Origin: Aquarana catesbeiana
Lineage: Eukaryota; Chordata; Amphibia; Anura; Ranidae
Length of the DNA stretch: 64,000 bases
Assembly (NCBI RefSeq): GCF_042186555.1
Contig: NC_133328.1
Location: 498,259,106 to 498,323,105, forward strand
Direction: 5' to 3'
Shown here piece after piece: positions 44,190 through 54,740 of the stretch. A program made the position numbers and the translations under genes. Each line of letters starts with the position of its first letter. Position 1 is the first letter of the stretch. The notes below the pieces were generated by a model. That model did no database searches and had not been told where the DNA came from. It was given only the letters and a program-made list of their open reading frames with translations.

Positions 44190-44277
44190 AGCCGAGGCCG
44201 TCATATGACGTCCACCCAGGATGGGAGATCCCATCTGTGGACGTCATTTGACTATGGCCGGGTATTGAAGTGGTTAA
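44190..44277 (-). promoter_or_regulatory. piggyBac 5' terminal region with subterminal palindrome
   Basis: Next to the 5' end are GACGTCCACAGATGGGATCT and its partial inverse GGTGGACGTCATATGAC. The word CGTCATATGACG also occurs in MITE a (twice), and a variant, ATCATATGACG, occurs near 53595 in MITE g. Recurrence at the same place in the ends suggests a transposase-binding or hairpin role; this is an inference. Confidence 0.4.
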
Positions 44278-44737
44278 GGAGAATTCCTGCCCTATATAAC
44301 CCCTCCCATACAGGGAGGACCTCAGTTTTTTCACCAGTGTCTAAGGTGGTTGGTCACGTAAAACGTGCTGTGAAGAAAGCTCCAGTTTGGTCCCTGCAGG
44401 GGCTTAAAGGGCTATGCTGACTGGATCCATATCCCGGGCCGATATTTTGACTCCCAAGATGGTATGGTACCCGGGCCTCGTCATCCGAAGAAGCAATGTT
44501 TTGCCTGTAAGTCTCACTTTGGAGGACTGAGCTCTGAGAAAACCAGGCTTGGTGTACTATTAAAACAGTGTCACGAAAGTTTCTGGCAGAGTCTTTTACA
44601 GGTCCAGCTAAGAGGTTTCTCTGAGTAGGAACCCAAAAAACCCTGAAGGTTGGCACAACGCTACCCGCCGTGATGGGTAAGGCTGGAAACTGTCTGTTCT
44701 CAGCAGTTCCTGTGGCGGGCACAGTTAAGATAAGTTA

Positions 44738-44742
<5 letters not shown>

Positions 44743-44778
<36 letters not shown>
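44743..44778. repeat. TA microsatellite in DIRS copy 1
   Basis: About 17 TA repeats lie between the left inverted repeat and the Gag-like gene of DIRS copy 1. Confidence 0.95.
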
Positions 44779-44780
<2 letters not shown>

Positions 44781-45112
44781 CAAATGGATTTTCTTCAATG
44801 AGTAGTTGCATGTCTTACCTGATTTCCACCACTAGAGGGAGTAAGGAGCAAACTTGCGTGCTTTTCAGATATACACTCAGTGAAGCTGGTGTCCAATCGC
44901 TCACTTCCTCCAGGTGACTAATTTAAAAGCCCAGAGCGTTCAGAGCTCTGTAAACAGATGGACACAGAGTGTGGGCAGTGAGCATCCTAAAGTGGATAAG
45001 ACACCTACTTGGCATCAGGTTGTGCAGTATTAAGGATATATGTATATTGTGAGACTTTTAGCACAAAAGTGATTGCATATGTACTAGTAACTCTGCTTTG
45101 TAGCTTGGGACT

Positions 45113-46447
45113 ATGTCTCCTCGTAAGAGGGTCTCGGGGGGAGGTAACAAAGGCACAAGAAAGTCACCGCCTGTGTCTAGGGGTCCTAAAGATGCCTGCA
45201 GATTACCATCCCCCCCGCAAGACTGGAGCCAGCCTCACAGGATGAGTCAGTGCCCCTGTCAGGTTTTGCAGCCTCTCCTAATGTTACAGCCCCAGTGTAT
45301 GTCACAGAGGATTCCCTTAGGGCTAGGGCTACATTTGAGGGTTTTGAGGGAAGAATTATGAATTTTATTTCAGCTTCCTTAAAAGATAGCAGAAAAAGGG
45401 TAGATCCCCTCCCTGCACTTTCTCTTTCAGATGATTCTTCTGACAATGAGGAGAGATATCCAGAGATAGGGATCAAGAGCAGTCTGAGGATTCAGAGGAA
45501 GAGCAGAGAGCTTCTTCCTCTCAGGCACTCAAGAAGCAGGTCCAGTTTTATACTGAACTAGTTCCACATTTAAAATGCCCTCTGCTGAGGCCGCTACATT
45601 CTCTGTTTCTTCCCTGGGGGTCAGAAGGATCCCACAGACTGCCTTTTCCTTTCCAATTCATCCTTTAATGGATAAATTGTTGTATGAGGACTGGGGACAT
45701 CCCGATAAAATGTTTACTCCTCCTAAAAGGTTTTCTATGCTTTATCCTCTCAAGGAAAGCTTCACCAAGAAGTGGGAGGTCCCATCCGTGGATGCGGCTG
45801 TCTCTTGTGTGAATAAAAACCTGACCTGTCCCTTGGACAATGCTCAGGTGTTTAAAGATCCAACTGATAAAAAGCTGGAAACTTTATTAAAAGCCTCCTT
45901 CTCCATGGCTGCGGCTGTAGTCCAACCTACAGTCGCAACTGTGGGTTTGTGTCAATTCCTCAAGGAACAGGTTAAGCAGATGCTTGGCCTCCTTCCCAGT
46001 GAGCAAGTGGAGAAGTATGCAGACCTTCCACAGGTGCTGTGTTTTATGATTGATGCCATTCTGGATTCTGTCCAGCAAGCATCTCGTTTGTCTCTCCTGT
46101 TGGTACACATGCGCAGGTCCCTTTGGCTTAAAAGTTGGGCAGCAGAGCTTTCATGCAAAAGATATTTAGCTGGCTTCCCATTCAAAGGGGATTGCCTGTT
46201 TGGGGATGACCTAGATAATTTTATCCAAAAAATTACAGGTGGTAAATCTACACTCCTACCAGTTAAGAGGAGTAAACGTCCACCATTCAAACGGTCTCTT
46301 TCCTCTTCCCCTGGAACATCAGGCTCTAAGCAGTGGCGACGGCCTTCCCAATCTACTTTCAGAGGAAGGGCCCAGGGTCACACCCAAGGGCAGAAAAAGA
46401 CTTGGGGACGAAAGACTGCCAAGCAGAGCCCCAAAACATCCCTGTGA
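45113..46447 (+). pseudogene. DIRS copy 1 Gag-like gene, broken
   Basis: The start is likely MSPRKRVSGGGNKGTRKSP at 45113. The frame shifts at least twice before 45575. A mid-part (45420-45540) is acidic (DDSSDNEE, then DQEQSEDSEEEQ in another frame). The long frame 45575-46447 (290 codons) holds a W-P-x-P region with MFTPPKRFSMLYPLKESFTK, then WEVPSVDAAVSCVNKN, a helical segment rich in Leu and Ala, and a basic Arg/Ser/Lys-rich C-terminus (KRSKRPPFKRSLSS). Such patterns are known from Gag proteins of DIRS elements, whose middle part resembles a LAP2-like helical domain. Its length without breaks would be about 440 residues. Confidence 0.75.
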
Positions 46448-48203
46448 AGGGGCGCCCCCACTCGGCCGAGTGGGGGGAAGGCTCCTACAGTTTTCAGGAG
46501 CCTGGCGGGAAGAGGTTCAAGACAAGTGGGTGGTCTCTTCAGTATCTCTAGGTTACAAAATAGAGTTCCTAGAGCTTCCACCAGCTCATTTCCTAAGGTC
46601 AAAAGTTCCCAAAGATCCAGTAAAGGGAGAACCGCTGCTACTGGCCTTAGATCGCTTACTATCCCAGGGAGTGATAGTAAAAATGAACCCAAAAGATCAG
46701 GGTTCTACTCGAATCTCTTCACCGTTCCAAAGCCAAATGGAGATGTCAGACCCATCCTAGATCCAAAGGATCTGAATCAGTTTCTACACATTCGATCCTT
46801 CCGAATGCAGTCAATTCGTTCGGTAGTCTCCACCCTGCAGGGGGGAGAATTTATGGCATCAATAGATATCAAGGATGCATATCTTCATGTGCCGATTTTT
46901 CCTGCTCACCAAAGATATCTAAGGTTCGCGGTAGACCAGCGCCATTTCCAGTTTGTGCCCTTCTTTTCAGTCTCGCTACAGCTCCTCGAATTTTTACAAA
47001 AATTGTAGACCCTCTCTTAGCAAATCTAAGAGCTCAGTGCATAACTGTGGTAGCTTATCTAGACGATTTGCTACTCATAGAGCAATCGTTGGCACACATG
47101 AACCGCGCTGTCTTCAAGACAGTAAGACATTTGGAAAGACTAGGCTGGATAATCAACCTAGAAAAGTCTTCTTTGCAACCTTCAACAAGGTTGGAGTATC
47201 TAGGCATGATCATAGACAGCGCTCAAGGCAGGGTGTTTCTACCAGAGCCAAAGGTCAAGGCCATAAGAGCTCTAGTCCGCTTAGTATTAAGCAAAAAGAG
47301 TCCATCCATTCGGCTATGTATGAGACTGTTAGGAAAGATAGTTGCCACTTTCGAGGCTGTTCCATTTGCCCAGTTTCACTCAAGGCCCCTGCAGAGAAGC
47401 ATTCTCGCAGCTTGGAACAAAAAGACTCATGCCTTGGATCTTCCGATGTGCCTATCCCTAAGGATAAGCAAAAGCCTTAATTGGTGGTTATGAACCAAAA
47501 ATCTTTTGAAAGGCAAAGCCTTTCTTCCACTACAATGGAAGATCGTAACCACAGATGCCAGTCTGACAGACTGGGGAGCAGTTCTGGAAGGACATGCATG
47601 CAGGGAAGATGGTCTGCAACCGAGAGACGCTTGCCCATCAATATTCTAGAAATTCGGGCAATTTTCTTGGTCCTCATGGACTGGTCTTACAGGCTACAGG
47701 GTCATCCTATTCGGATACAATCCGACAATGCCACGGCTGTGGCTTACATCAATCACCAAGGAGGCACCAGAAGTCTGGATGCCCAAAGGGAGGTGAATCT
47801 CATTCTTGCATGGGCAGAAAGCCATGTTCCTTGCCTGTCTGTGGTATTCATCCCAGGAGTGGAAAATTGGCAAGCGGATTTCTTAAGCCGCTGGCAATTA
47901 TGCCCAGGAGAATGGTACCTACACCCTGACATATTCCAAATCATATGTCAAAGGTGGGGAACACCAGATGTGAATCTATTTGCGTCCAGATTCAACAGGA
48001 AGCTGGATAAATTTGTGTCCAGAACAAGGGATGTACTTGCTCAGGGGTCAGATGCTCTGACAATCCCATGGGATCAGTACAATCTAATGTATGCCTTCCC
48101 TCTGAACCCACTTCTTCCGCGGTTCCTGGGAAGGGTCAAAAGGGAAGCAAAGTCGGTCCTTTTAGTATCCCCGGCTTGGCCCAGACGACCTTGGTATGCA
48201 TAG
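46448..48203 (+). pseudogene. DIRS copy 1 reverse transcriptase, RNase H and methylase-like region, broken
   Basis: The reverse transcriptase begins near 46530 (SLGYKIEFLELPPAHFLRSK). After a shift it has FTVPKPNGDVRPILDPKDLN and MASIDIKDAYLHVPI (46855-46900). A second shift precedes VVAYLDDLLLIEQS (the YxDD site, about 47047-47090) and WIINLEKSSLQPSTRLEYLG. RNase H: TTDASLTDWGAVLEGH near 47545, LEIRAIFLVLMDW, then QSDNATAVAYINHQGGTRS (47722-47780) and NWQADFLSRW. Then the methylase-like part with PDVNLFASRFNRKLDKF and SVLLVSPAWPRRPWYA, ending at the stop near 48203. The same gene order is seen in copy 2. Three or more frameshifts. Confidence 0.9.
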
Positions 48204-49310
48204 ATCGTAAAGATGGTAGTGGGCATGCCTTGGGTCCTCCCATTCCGGAGAGATCTGCTCACACAGGGTCCGATTTGCCACCCTGCTTTACGAAGTCTAA
48301 ATTTGACGGCTTGGCTGCTGAAACACACATTTTAAAAGACCGTGGGCTCTCGGAGTCAGTCCTTTCCACTCTGGTCAATGCCAGAAAGCCGGCCTCCAGG
48401 CTTATTTACTACAAAATCTGGAAGGCATATGTTTCCTGGTGTGAACCCAGGGGATGACCTCCTAGAAGGTATATGATTATCAGAATCTTGACCTTTCTTC
48501 AGTCAGGCCTAGAAATGAGATTGGCTTTGAGCACTATCAAAGTCCAAATTTCGGCTTTGTCTGTATTTTTTCAGAAGCCAATTGCTTCACATTCCCTGGG
48601 CTGGGCCTTTATTCAGGGGGCACTGCGTTTGAATCCGCCAGTCAAACCTCCAGTATGCCCATGGGATTTGAATTTGGTGGTGTTGGCTTTACAGGGACAA
48701 CCCTTTGAGCCACTGCACCTGGCTCCTTTAGCGCTTTTGACTAAAAAATTAGTCTTCTTGATAGCCATATCCTCTGCTAGGAAAGTATCAGAATTGGCAG
48801 CTTTTTCTTGTAAAGAGCCATATTTAATTATTCACAAGGACAGAATTGTTATGCGTCCTAATCGTTCCTTCTTACCTAAGGTGGTTTCGGGATTCCATTT
48901 GAATCAAGATGTAATCCTACCATCCTTTTTTCCAGATCCGCAGTCCGCGGAGGAAGAATCTTTGCACACTCTTGATGTGGTTAGAGCAGTCAGTGTCTGT
49001 CTGCAGGCAACCGCTCAGATAGGGAAAACTGATTGTTTGTTTATTCTGCCAGATGGCCATAAGAAAAGCCAAGCAGGTTATTTTTCAGGCTTATAATATA
49101 AAGAGGAAGACTCCTCCTTTTCATGTGAAAGCGCACTCAACTAGGGCTGTTAGTGCTTCTTGGGCAGTGCATCACCAGGCCTCCATGGCTCAGATCTGTA
49201 AGGCTGCGACTTGGTCTCCAGTCCATACATTCACCAGATTCTATCAGGTGGATGTAAGAGGGCAAGAGGATACCGCCTTCGGGCGCAGTGTACTGCAGGC
49301 TGCAGTTTAG
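48200..49310 (+). pseudogene. DIRS copy 1 tyrosine recombinase, broken
   Basis: The core-binding part is KPASRLIYYKIWKAYVSWCE with an in-frame stop after EPRG (48455-48457). It continues STIKVQISALSVFFQKP and PVCPWDLNLVVLALQGQPF. The catalytic part is AISSARKVSELAAF (first arginine), a frameshift near 49070, VKAHSTRAVSASWAVHHQAS (His-x-x-Arg) and VHTFTRFYQVDV (the nucleophilic tyrosine), ending LQAAV and a stop at 49308-49310. All conserved catalytic residues can be found, with two breaks in all. Confidence 0.9.
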
Positions 49311-49379
49311 TTCCTCTGGTCCGTTTGCAGTCTATATTTTCTGATCTGTGTCTCCCTCCCCTCAAATGAGCATTGCTTT

Positions 49380-49500
49380 GGGACATCCCACTATGTAATG
49401 AATACTCTGTGTCCCGTGATGTATGATCAAGAAAATAGGATTTTTAAGTACAGCTTACCTGTAAAAATCCTTTTCTTGAGAGTACATCACGGGACACAGA
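49380..49500 (+). repeat. Internal complementary region of DIRS copy 1
   Basis: The first half (to about 49435) is the inverse of the left terminus that starts at 38898 (TTTCTTGATCATACATC). The second half (about 49437-49500) is the inverse of the right terminus that ends at 49941 (GGATTTTACAGGTAAGGTGT-like). DIRS elements are thought to use this region as a splint to join the ends during circle formation. Confidence 0.8.
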
Positions 49501-49694
49501 GCTCGCGCCCTTCTATGGGTTTTATGTGGTTACCTATTGCTTTGCTACAAAACTGACGTCCTCCCCGTATGGGAGGGGTTATATAGGGGAGAAATTCTCC
49601 TTAATTGGGGTTAACCAGTGTCCAATCACCGATGGTGCCTATCTAACCCACTATGTAATGAATACTCTGTGTCCTGTGATGTATGATCAAGAAA

Positions 49695-49852
49695 GATTGT
49701 TCCTAGCTAGCAGGAACTCACGATCTGTCTCTCTTCTCCTCACAGAACAAGGATTTGTGTGTTTACACACACATGTCCCTGTTCTGGCTCTCACGCCCGC
49801 AATTGTGCATGGCCATCGGTCATCGCGACCGCCGGCCACGTGCATTGGCACC
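49695..49852. repeat. Inverted copy of left-flank DNA inside the DIRS right end
   Basis: These 158 bases are the inverse of 38737-38897, which are not DIRS sequence but the piggyBac MITE in which the DIRS element sits (GTGTGTGTAAACACACA hairpin, CTAGCTAGGAAC). The two copies differ at about six positions plus a 3-base gap. After 49852 the DIRS terminus resumes (TCTAACCCACTATGTAATG). The switch point lies in the short shared word GGCACC. Confidence 0.85.
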
Positions 49853-51402
49853 TCTAACCCACTATGTAATGAATACTCTGTGTCCCGTGATGTACTCTCA
49901 AGAAAAGGATTTTACAGGTAAGGTGTATTTAAAAATCCTATTATTTCCTCCAGTCACTCCCATCCCCCTACAGTTAGAACACACACTAGGGAACACAGTT
50001 AACCCCTTCATCGCCCCTTAGTGTTAACCCCTTCCCTGCCAGTGACATTTACACAGTAATCAGTGCATTTTTATAGCACTGATCGCTGTATAATTGTCAA
50101 TGGTCCCAAAAATGTGTCGAAAGTGTCCTATCTGTCCGCCATAATGTCGCAGTCCCGATAAAAATCGCTGATCACCGTCTTTACTAGTAAAGAATAATAA
50201 TAAAAATGCCATAAATCTTTCCCCTATTTTGTAGACGCTATAACTTTTGCTCAGACCAATCAATATACGCTTATTGCGTTTTTTATTACCAAAAATATGT
50301 AGAAGAATACATATTGGCCTAAACTGAGGAAAATTTAAATTTTTTTAAAAAAAAATTGGGATATTTATTTTAGCAAATAGTACAAAATATTGTTTTTTTT
50401 TCAAAATTGACGCTCTTTTTTAGTTTATAGCGCAAAAAATAAAAAAATGCAGAGATGATCAAATACCACCAAAAGACAGTTCTATTTGTGGGAAAAAAGA
50501 CGTCAATTTTCTTTGGGTACAGCATTGCACGACCGCGCAATTGTCAGTTAAAGCGACACAGTGCCGTATCGCAAATTAAGAAAATATATAATGTTTGGGG
50601 GGGGGGGGGGGTTTGTGTAACTTTCAGGCCTGAATTAATTTTTTTAAGCATGGGTGCAAAAACAACTCTGGCAGCAAAAGGGTTAATCCTGCTCAGGTCA
50701 GACAGTGTGCTCTCCTATAGTGGACACGCTATGAAGCCTATTGACAAGGAGCAAGTCTCCTTCAGGGGGCCTCTATATATCAGTATAAAGTGTGAGTGTG
50801 TGGCAGTGTATGAGAGGGTTAACTACACAGCCAAGCCCCAGCCATCCTAATAGAATAACCCCCTTCAGGCTGCAGATAACAGGCATTGATAGTCTAACCT
50901 TCCTAGACAGTCTCCTATCTACAAATGCTGGACTCCATCAAGAGGAAACTGGAGCTCCATGGAAACTGGAAGTTCTGAGGGTAAACGTCCCTGCCTCACA
51001 TTTTCATTTAGTTTTCGTTCGTTAATGTAAACAGCAGTGGTTTCCGTCAGTGGACAAAAATGTGGTGTACTTTTCGCTTTGTTTTTGTCACTGTGAAAAT
51101 GTGGCTGACAAAAATGACAATGTGTTCGTTGACAAAATTACCCCTGCTGTGTACCACATGAGCACATATTCTAGCCAGTCTGGGGAGACAGAATTATTGT
51201 TGGTTGGTAGGGGATCAAATACTTTAAACTGCAACTCCGTTTATAACATTTGTATCATGAGTTTTTTCTGGATTTTTGGTTGATGTTCTATCTCTATAAT
51301 TTAAAATACACCTATCATAACAATTACAGGCCCTTCATTCCTTTGGAAGTGGGCAAGCTTAAAAAATCTGCAGGTGATCAAATAATTATTTTTGCTACTG
51401 TA

Positions 51403-52661
51403 TCCGCTTATTGTGACTGTAATTGTACTGTCATCTTTCGCTGTAAAACCAATAAAAATCTTTGAAGATTAGAAACCTTGATAACAACCCCTGTTGAAAA
51501 TGGCTAAGAAGGACTTATCGGAGGACCAGGGAAAGTAGACAAGGAGAATCTCCTGCATAGACGCAACATGAATTCATACAAACATATCACTATATTTAAT
51601 CTGAAACATGTGAACATGCCAAATAAAATAAAGACATTTGTTCTAAGTATACTAATTAATTTTACTTCATATAAGTCTTGATTCACGAAGGAGCGTAGCA
51701 ACATCCCGTAAATTAAATAGACCAAAGCAACCACTAAATTGGGATCTTTGGGACTTTTTAAGTACGTATTTCTTAGCAAGTAAACTGTATTTCTTAGTAC
51801 TTTCTTGGCAAGTAAACCGTTTTTTAAAAGTTCAATGTATCTTTATTGTTTTCACACATTAAAAAAGATTTTTTTTTCTACAGATATATTTAGTATTGCT
51901 TTTACATGTAACTACTGCGATTCAAAGTTATAACAATCTCATACAATCTTTAACATGGAAATCAGATGAGCGGTTGCACCTCTATCCACCAATGCATAAG
52001 CCAAAAATAGGGGCGAGGAGGGAGACGAGGGGGGCCTCCCGGTGGAGGGTTTGTACATCAACCTGCAAAATATTACATAAATGAATCATCCATCTTGTTC
52101 TGCTCCTTGTCCATAAATGAGGCAGAAACAAAACAGGGCAAACGTATCCAAAAATCATATGTCCTAAGTGCTAGTTTTTGATGACGAACAACCTCCTGAT
52201 CAGGAATTTTGCACCCACATTTTGCATATTGAAGGGCACAGTCTTGGTGTAATGTTCTTGTACACAGTGATTTTTAAATATTCCAGAATTGAGATGGGCA
52301 GTAGTAGAGCGGGGATATTCACATTTCATAAATGTGACTATTGACACTTCATGATTGAGGGACGTATGGTACAGGTGGAGTGGTCTACATATTTAGGTGT
52401 GTGCCTGCAATGTCTCAATGTGGGAAAGTTACTAGGACTTGTTAGAAGACAGCTATGTGATCGTATATGTCATTGACACTTATCTTAGATCAACTTTAGC
52501 CGGGAATTTCGTATATTTGAACATTATGGATGTGAATCTGTTGATATGTTGGGTAGTTGAACAAGCGAAGAGCTCAGTTTCAGTATATTTTTGTAGAACA
52601 TTGATTTTTGCAGAATATGTTTACCACATTTTATTCGCCACTTTTTTCTTTTTTTGGATGT
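51403..52661. other. No gene recognised
   Basis: AT-rich sequence with T tracts. The frame 51504-51779 (minus) has no recognisable domain. The frame 52439-52789 runs into the next MITE. Confidence 0.5.
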
Positions 52662-53670
52662 TTAACCACTTCAATAAAGGGCACTTTCCCCCTTTCCTGC
52701 CTAGGACAATTTTCAGCTTTCAGCGCTGTCACACTTTGAATGACAATTGCGCGGTCATGCAACACTGTACTCAAACAAAATTTTTATAATTTTCTTCCGA
52801 CATATAGAGCTTTCTTTTGGTGGTATTTGATCACCACTGGGCTTTTTATTTTTTGCTGAACAAACGAAAAAAGACCAAAATCTTTGAATTCTTTGTTTTT
52901 GTTATAAAATTTAGTTTGCCTCCTTCGCTGACGGGCACTGATGAGTTGGCACTGATAAGGTGGCACTGATGAGGCACTAATATGTAGAATTGATGGGCAC
53001 TGATAGGCGGCAATGATGGGCACCAATAGGCGGCACTGGTAGTGCCCATCAGTGCCGCCTATCGGTGCCCATCAGTGCTGCCTATCGGTACCCATCAGTA
53101 CCACCTGACAGGTAGCACTGATGGGCACTAATAGATGGCACTGATGGGCACTAATAGATGGTACTGATAGGCAGCACTGATGATGAAGTACTGACAGTCA
53201 TTACTGATGGGCACTGATTGGCATCTATGAAAGAAACTGACAGGCGTTACTGATGGACACTGATTGGCACTTTGGGCACTGACTGGCAGCTGATGGGCAC
53301 TGGCAGCTGTGGTGGGCACCTCTGATGGGGGGCTGCGCTGATAATGCACTGATTATCAGCGCACACCCCCCCTCTGATTGGAGAGCTGCTGATCGGCTCT
53401 CCCTGTCAGCACAAACCAGGGAAAGCCATTTACCAGCACTTCCTGGTTACACACTGTGATCATCCAGTTGGTCACAGCTGATCACGTGGTAAAGAGCCTA
53501 CGTCATAGGCTCTTTACTAGAACCAGAGTTGCAGTGTGTCAGAGTAACATGCCACTGATCGCTGCGCTCTCTCGCGGCTTATCCTGCTGGACATCATATG
53601 ACGCCCAGTCAGGAACACAGAGCCACTTTCTGGTTGTCATTTTGCTATATAGTGGGTGGGAAGTGGTTAA
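52662..53670. mobile_element. piggyBac-type MITE (g), with internal minisatellite
   Basis: TTAA at 52662-52665 and 53667-53670. The left end is TTAACCACTTCAATAAAGGG and the right end is GGGAAGTGGTTAA. The left half resembles the left end of the large piggyBac element in inverse order of coding (TTTCAGCGCTGTCACACTTT then GAATGACAATTGCGCG). From about 52930 to 53330 lies a tandem array of TGATGGGCACTGATAGGCGG-like words that reverses orientation near 53045. The right side has a GTGATCA/TGATCAC hairpin (53456-53486). No coding. Confidence 0.85.
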
Positions 53671-53994
53671 ATATTTGTGTGGAAAATATTTTTTAACTCT
53701 ATATCTGTTTCTAGAAAACTGCCTTGAAAGCTGGCTATTCATTTTTGTCCAGTGTTTCTTGACCATTTTACCTTGTCGAAACCTTTGGCAAAAGGTTGGA
53801 GACCTTGGGAACCCCTGAAATAATTTTCAGATCTAAAGCTCATGGAACATAGCTGGTGAATTTCCAGCTCAGTCTTAACAGTGAGGAAGTCAGTTGTCAG
53901 TGTTTTAGGCTGGGAAGGCTTGTTCCAGTCCCTCGCTGTCCAGGGAACAATCTCAGAGCAATAAAGATGGCTCTGCAACACTGGACTACCAATT
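53671..53994. other. No gene recognised
   Basis: Spacer with no identifiable content between the MITE and the DIRS fragment. Confidence 0.5.
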
Positions 53995-54740
53995 GGGGTG
54001 CAAATGGAGAGTGTCACAGCTGTGGCATACATTAATCATCAAGGGGGCACCAGGAAGCAAGCCAGATCAGCTTATGGACGGAGAATCACTGTCAATCGCT
54101 CTCTGGGGTCCACATCCCAGGAGAGGATAGCGGGAAAGTGGATCATTTTATCCGCCACTGCCTGGATCAAAGGGAATTAGCCCTTTACTCCCACCTCCTT
54201 AACCTCATATGTCAGACGGGGACCCTGGATATAGACATCTTGGCCTTCAGAATTCACAAGTTACCGCTACCAGAACTAAGGATCCCCTAACACATGTATC
54301 AAATGCCTAGATATTCCCCTGGTCTCAGTTCAGCGTAATCTTAGCCTTCCCTCCAGGGCGAATTTTACCTCATCTGCTCCACAAAATAAGGCAAGAGAAG
54401 AAGCCAGGTGATTCTCATTGCAACAAACTGGCCTAGAAGAACCTGGTACACATACTCGGACTACTAGAAGACAAGTCCTAGCCTTACCCAAACAGGCCAG
54501 ACCTTTAGCTGAATGGCTGTTGAATCACAGGTCTTTAAGACACCTAGGGGTCTCTGAGTTTGTCATTCATAAAACCTTTTCCATAAGGATCTTTATTTGT
54601 ACCTCTAAATCTCCTTTTCCTGTTGTGAACACAGACATTTGCCTGAGATTATTCTGCACCTCACATTCTGGCCGCCTTACAATCAGGACTTGACCAGAAC
54701 TTGGCTTCATGCTATCTAAAAAGAAGCCCAAGACCATCCT
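53995..54740 (+). pseudogene. DIRS fragment, copy 4, RNase H to recombinase
   Basis: A decayed plus-strand fragment. About 54006-54053 reads ESVTAVAYINHQGGTRK, the RNase H motif seen in copies 1 and 2. Nearby text corresponds to the methylase-like part (for example LLHKIRQEKKPGDSHCN over 54370-54420) and PLAEWLLNHRSLRHLGVS before the recombinase. After about 54600 similarity fades. No ends are seen. The many stops suggest it is the oldest DIRS copy here. Confidence 0.7.

Larger units (their letters stand above)
38988..44277 (-). mobile_element. piggyBac DNA transposon, innermost layer, 5.3 kb
   Basis: TTAA at 38988-38991 and 44274-44277. The ends are TTAACCACTTCAATACAGGG and, inverted, TTAACCACTTCAATACCCGG. 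The transposase gene is on the minus strand (41327-43174). Between gene and 5' end (43180-43750) is a minisatellite. In the 3' half (39640-40620) are direct repeats of about 395 bp. The target TTAA lies inside the DIRS left inverted repeat: GGTTAACCCCAA plus TTAA plus GGAGAATT rejoins exactly to match the uninterrupted right copy at 49587-49616. Confidence 0.95.
38898..49941 (+). mobile_element. DIRS-type retrotransposon, copy 1, with flank-containing right end
   Basis: Inverted ends: left 38898-38987 plus 44278-44324 (split by a piggyBac insertion), and right about 49548-49694. The internal complementary region at about 49380-49500 contains the inverse of the left terminus (GTGATGTATGATCAAGAAA) next to the inverse of the right terminus (CCTGTAAAAATCCTTTTCTT). 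Coding order is gag (45113-46447), reverse transcriptase, RNase H and methylase-like (46448-48203), and tyrosine recombinase (48200-49310). Beyond the right inverted repeat lies a 158-bp inverted copy of the left flanking DNA (49695-49852) and then a final 88-bp DIRS terminus. A TA microsatellite is at 44743-44778. Confidence 0.9.
38609..50686. mobile_element. piggyBac-type MITE (d), third layer, split by a DIRS element
   Basis: The left part is 38609-38897 (GCAACCGCTTGCCGACTAGC, with the first bases of TTAA mutated) and the right part is 49942-50686. The right part follows the family text: GTGACATTTACACAGTAATC, then ACCAAAAATATGTAGAAG, then GAGATGATCAAATACCACC. The right end GGCAGCAAAAGGGTTAA (50670-50686) is of a different piggyBac end type from the usual AAGTGGTTAA. 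The element is therefore chimeric or has exchanged its tail. The left part has the same twin hairpins as copy a. Confidence 0.7.
38184..51142. mobile_element. hAT-like element with CAGTGTTAATTTTG end, second layer of the nest
   Basis: The left end CAGTGTTAATTTTGGCAGC begins at 38184-38185. The right end, about 50985-51142, reads ...TTCGTTGACAAAATTACCCC then TG and is a diverged inverse. The flanks TGGTGTAC and CTGTGTAC (8 bp, six matching) fit a hAT target duplication. Its own DNA is 38184-38608 and 50687-51142. The left part carries a local palindrome around ATTTAGTCGACTAAAT (about 38311). Closing the gap rejoins Tc1-like copy 5. Confidence 0.6.
37142..51400 (-). mobile_element. Tc1-like DNA transposon, copy 5, outer layer of a nest
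   Basis: TA at 37140-37141 and 51401-51402. The left end is CAGTGCGGAAACTATTTCAT and the right end, GATCAAATAATTATTTTTGC then TACTG, is its inverse. The inner left repeat at 37230-37345 (for example AAGTATTTGATCCCC) pairs with 51205-51300 (GGGGATCAAATACTTTAAAC). The remaining transposon text is 37142-38183 and about 51143-51400. Everything between is inserted DNA. On the minus strand a transposase relic lies at 37370-38073. Confidence 0.85.

Noticed and set aside
48473..49310. Bacterial or phage integrase
   Set aside because: The recombinase motifs lie downstream of DIRS reverse transcriptase and RNase H, with DIRS inverted ends. The context is a eukaryotic retrotransposon.
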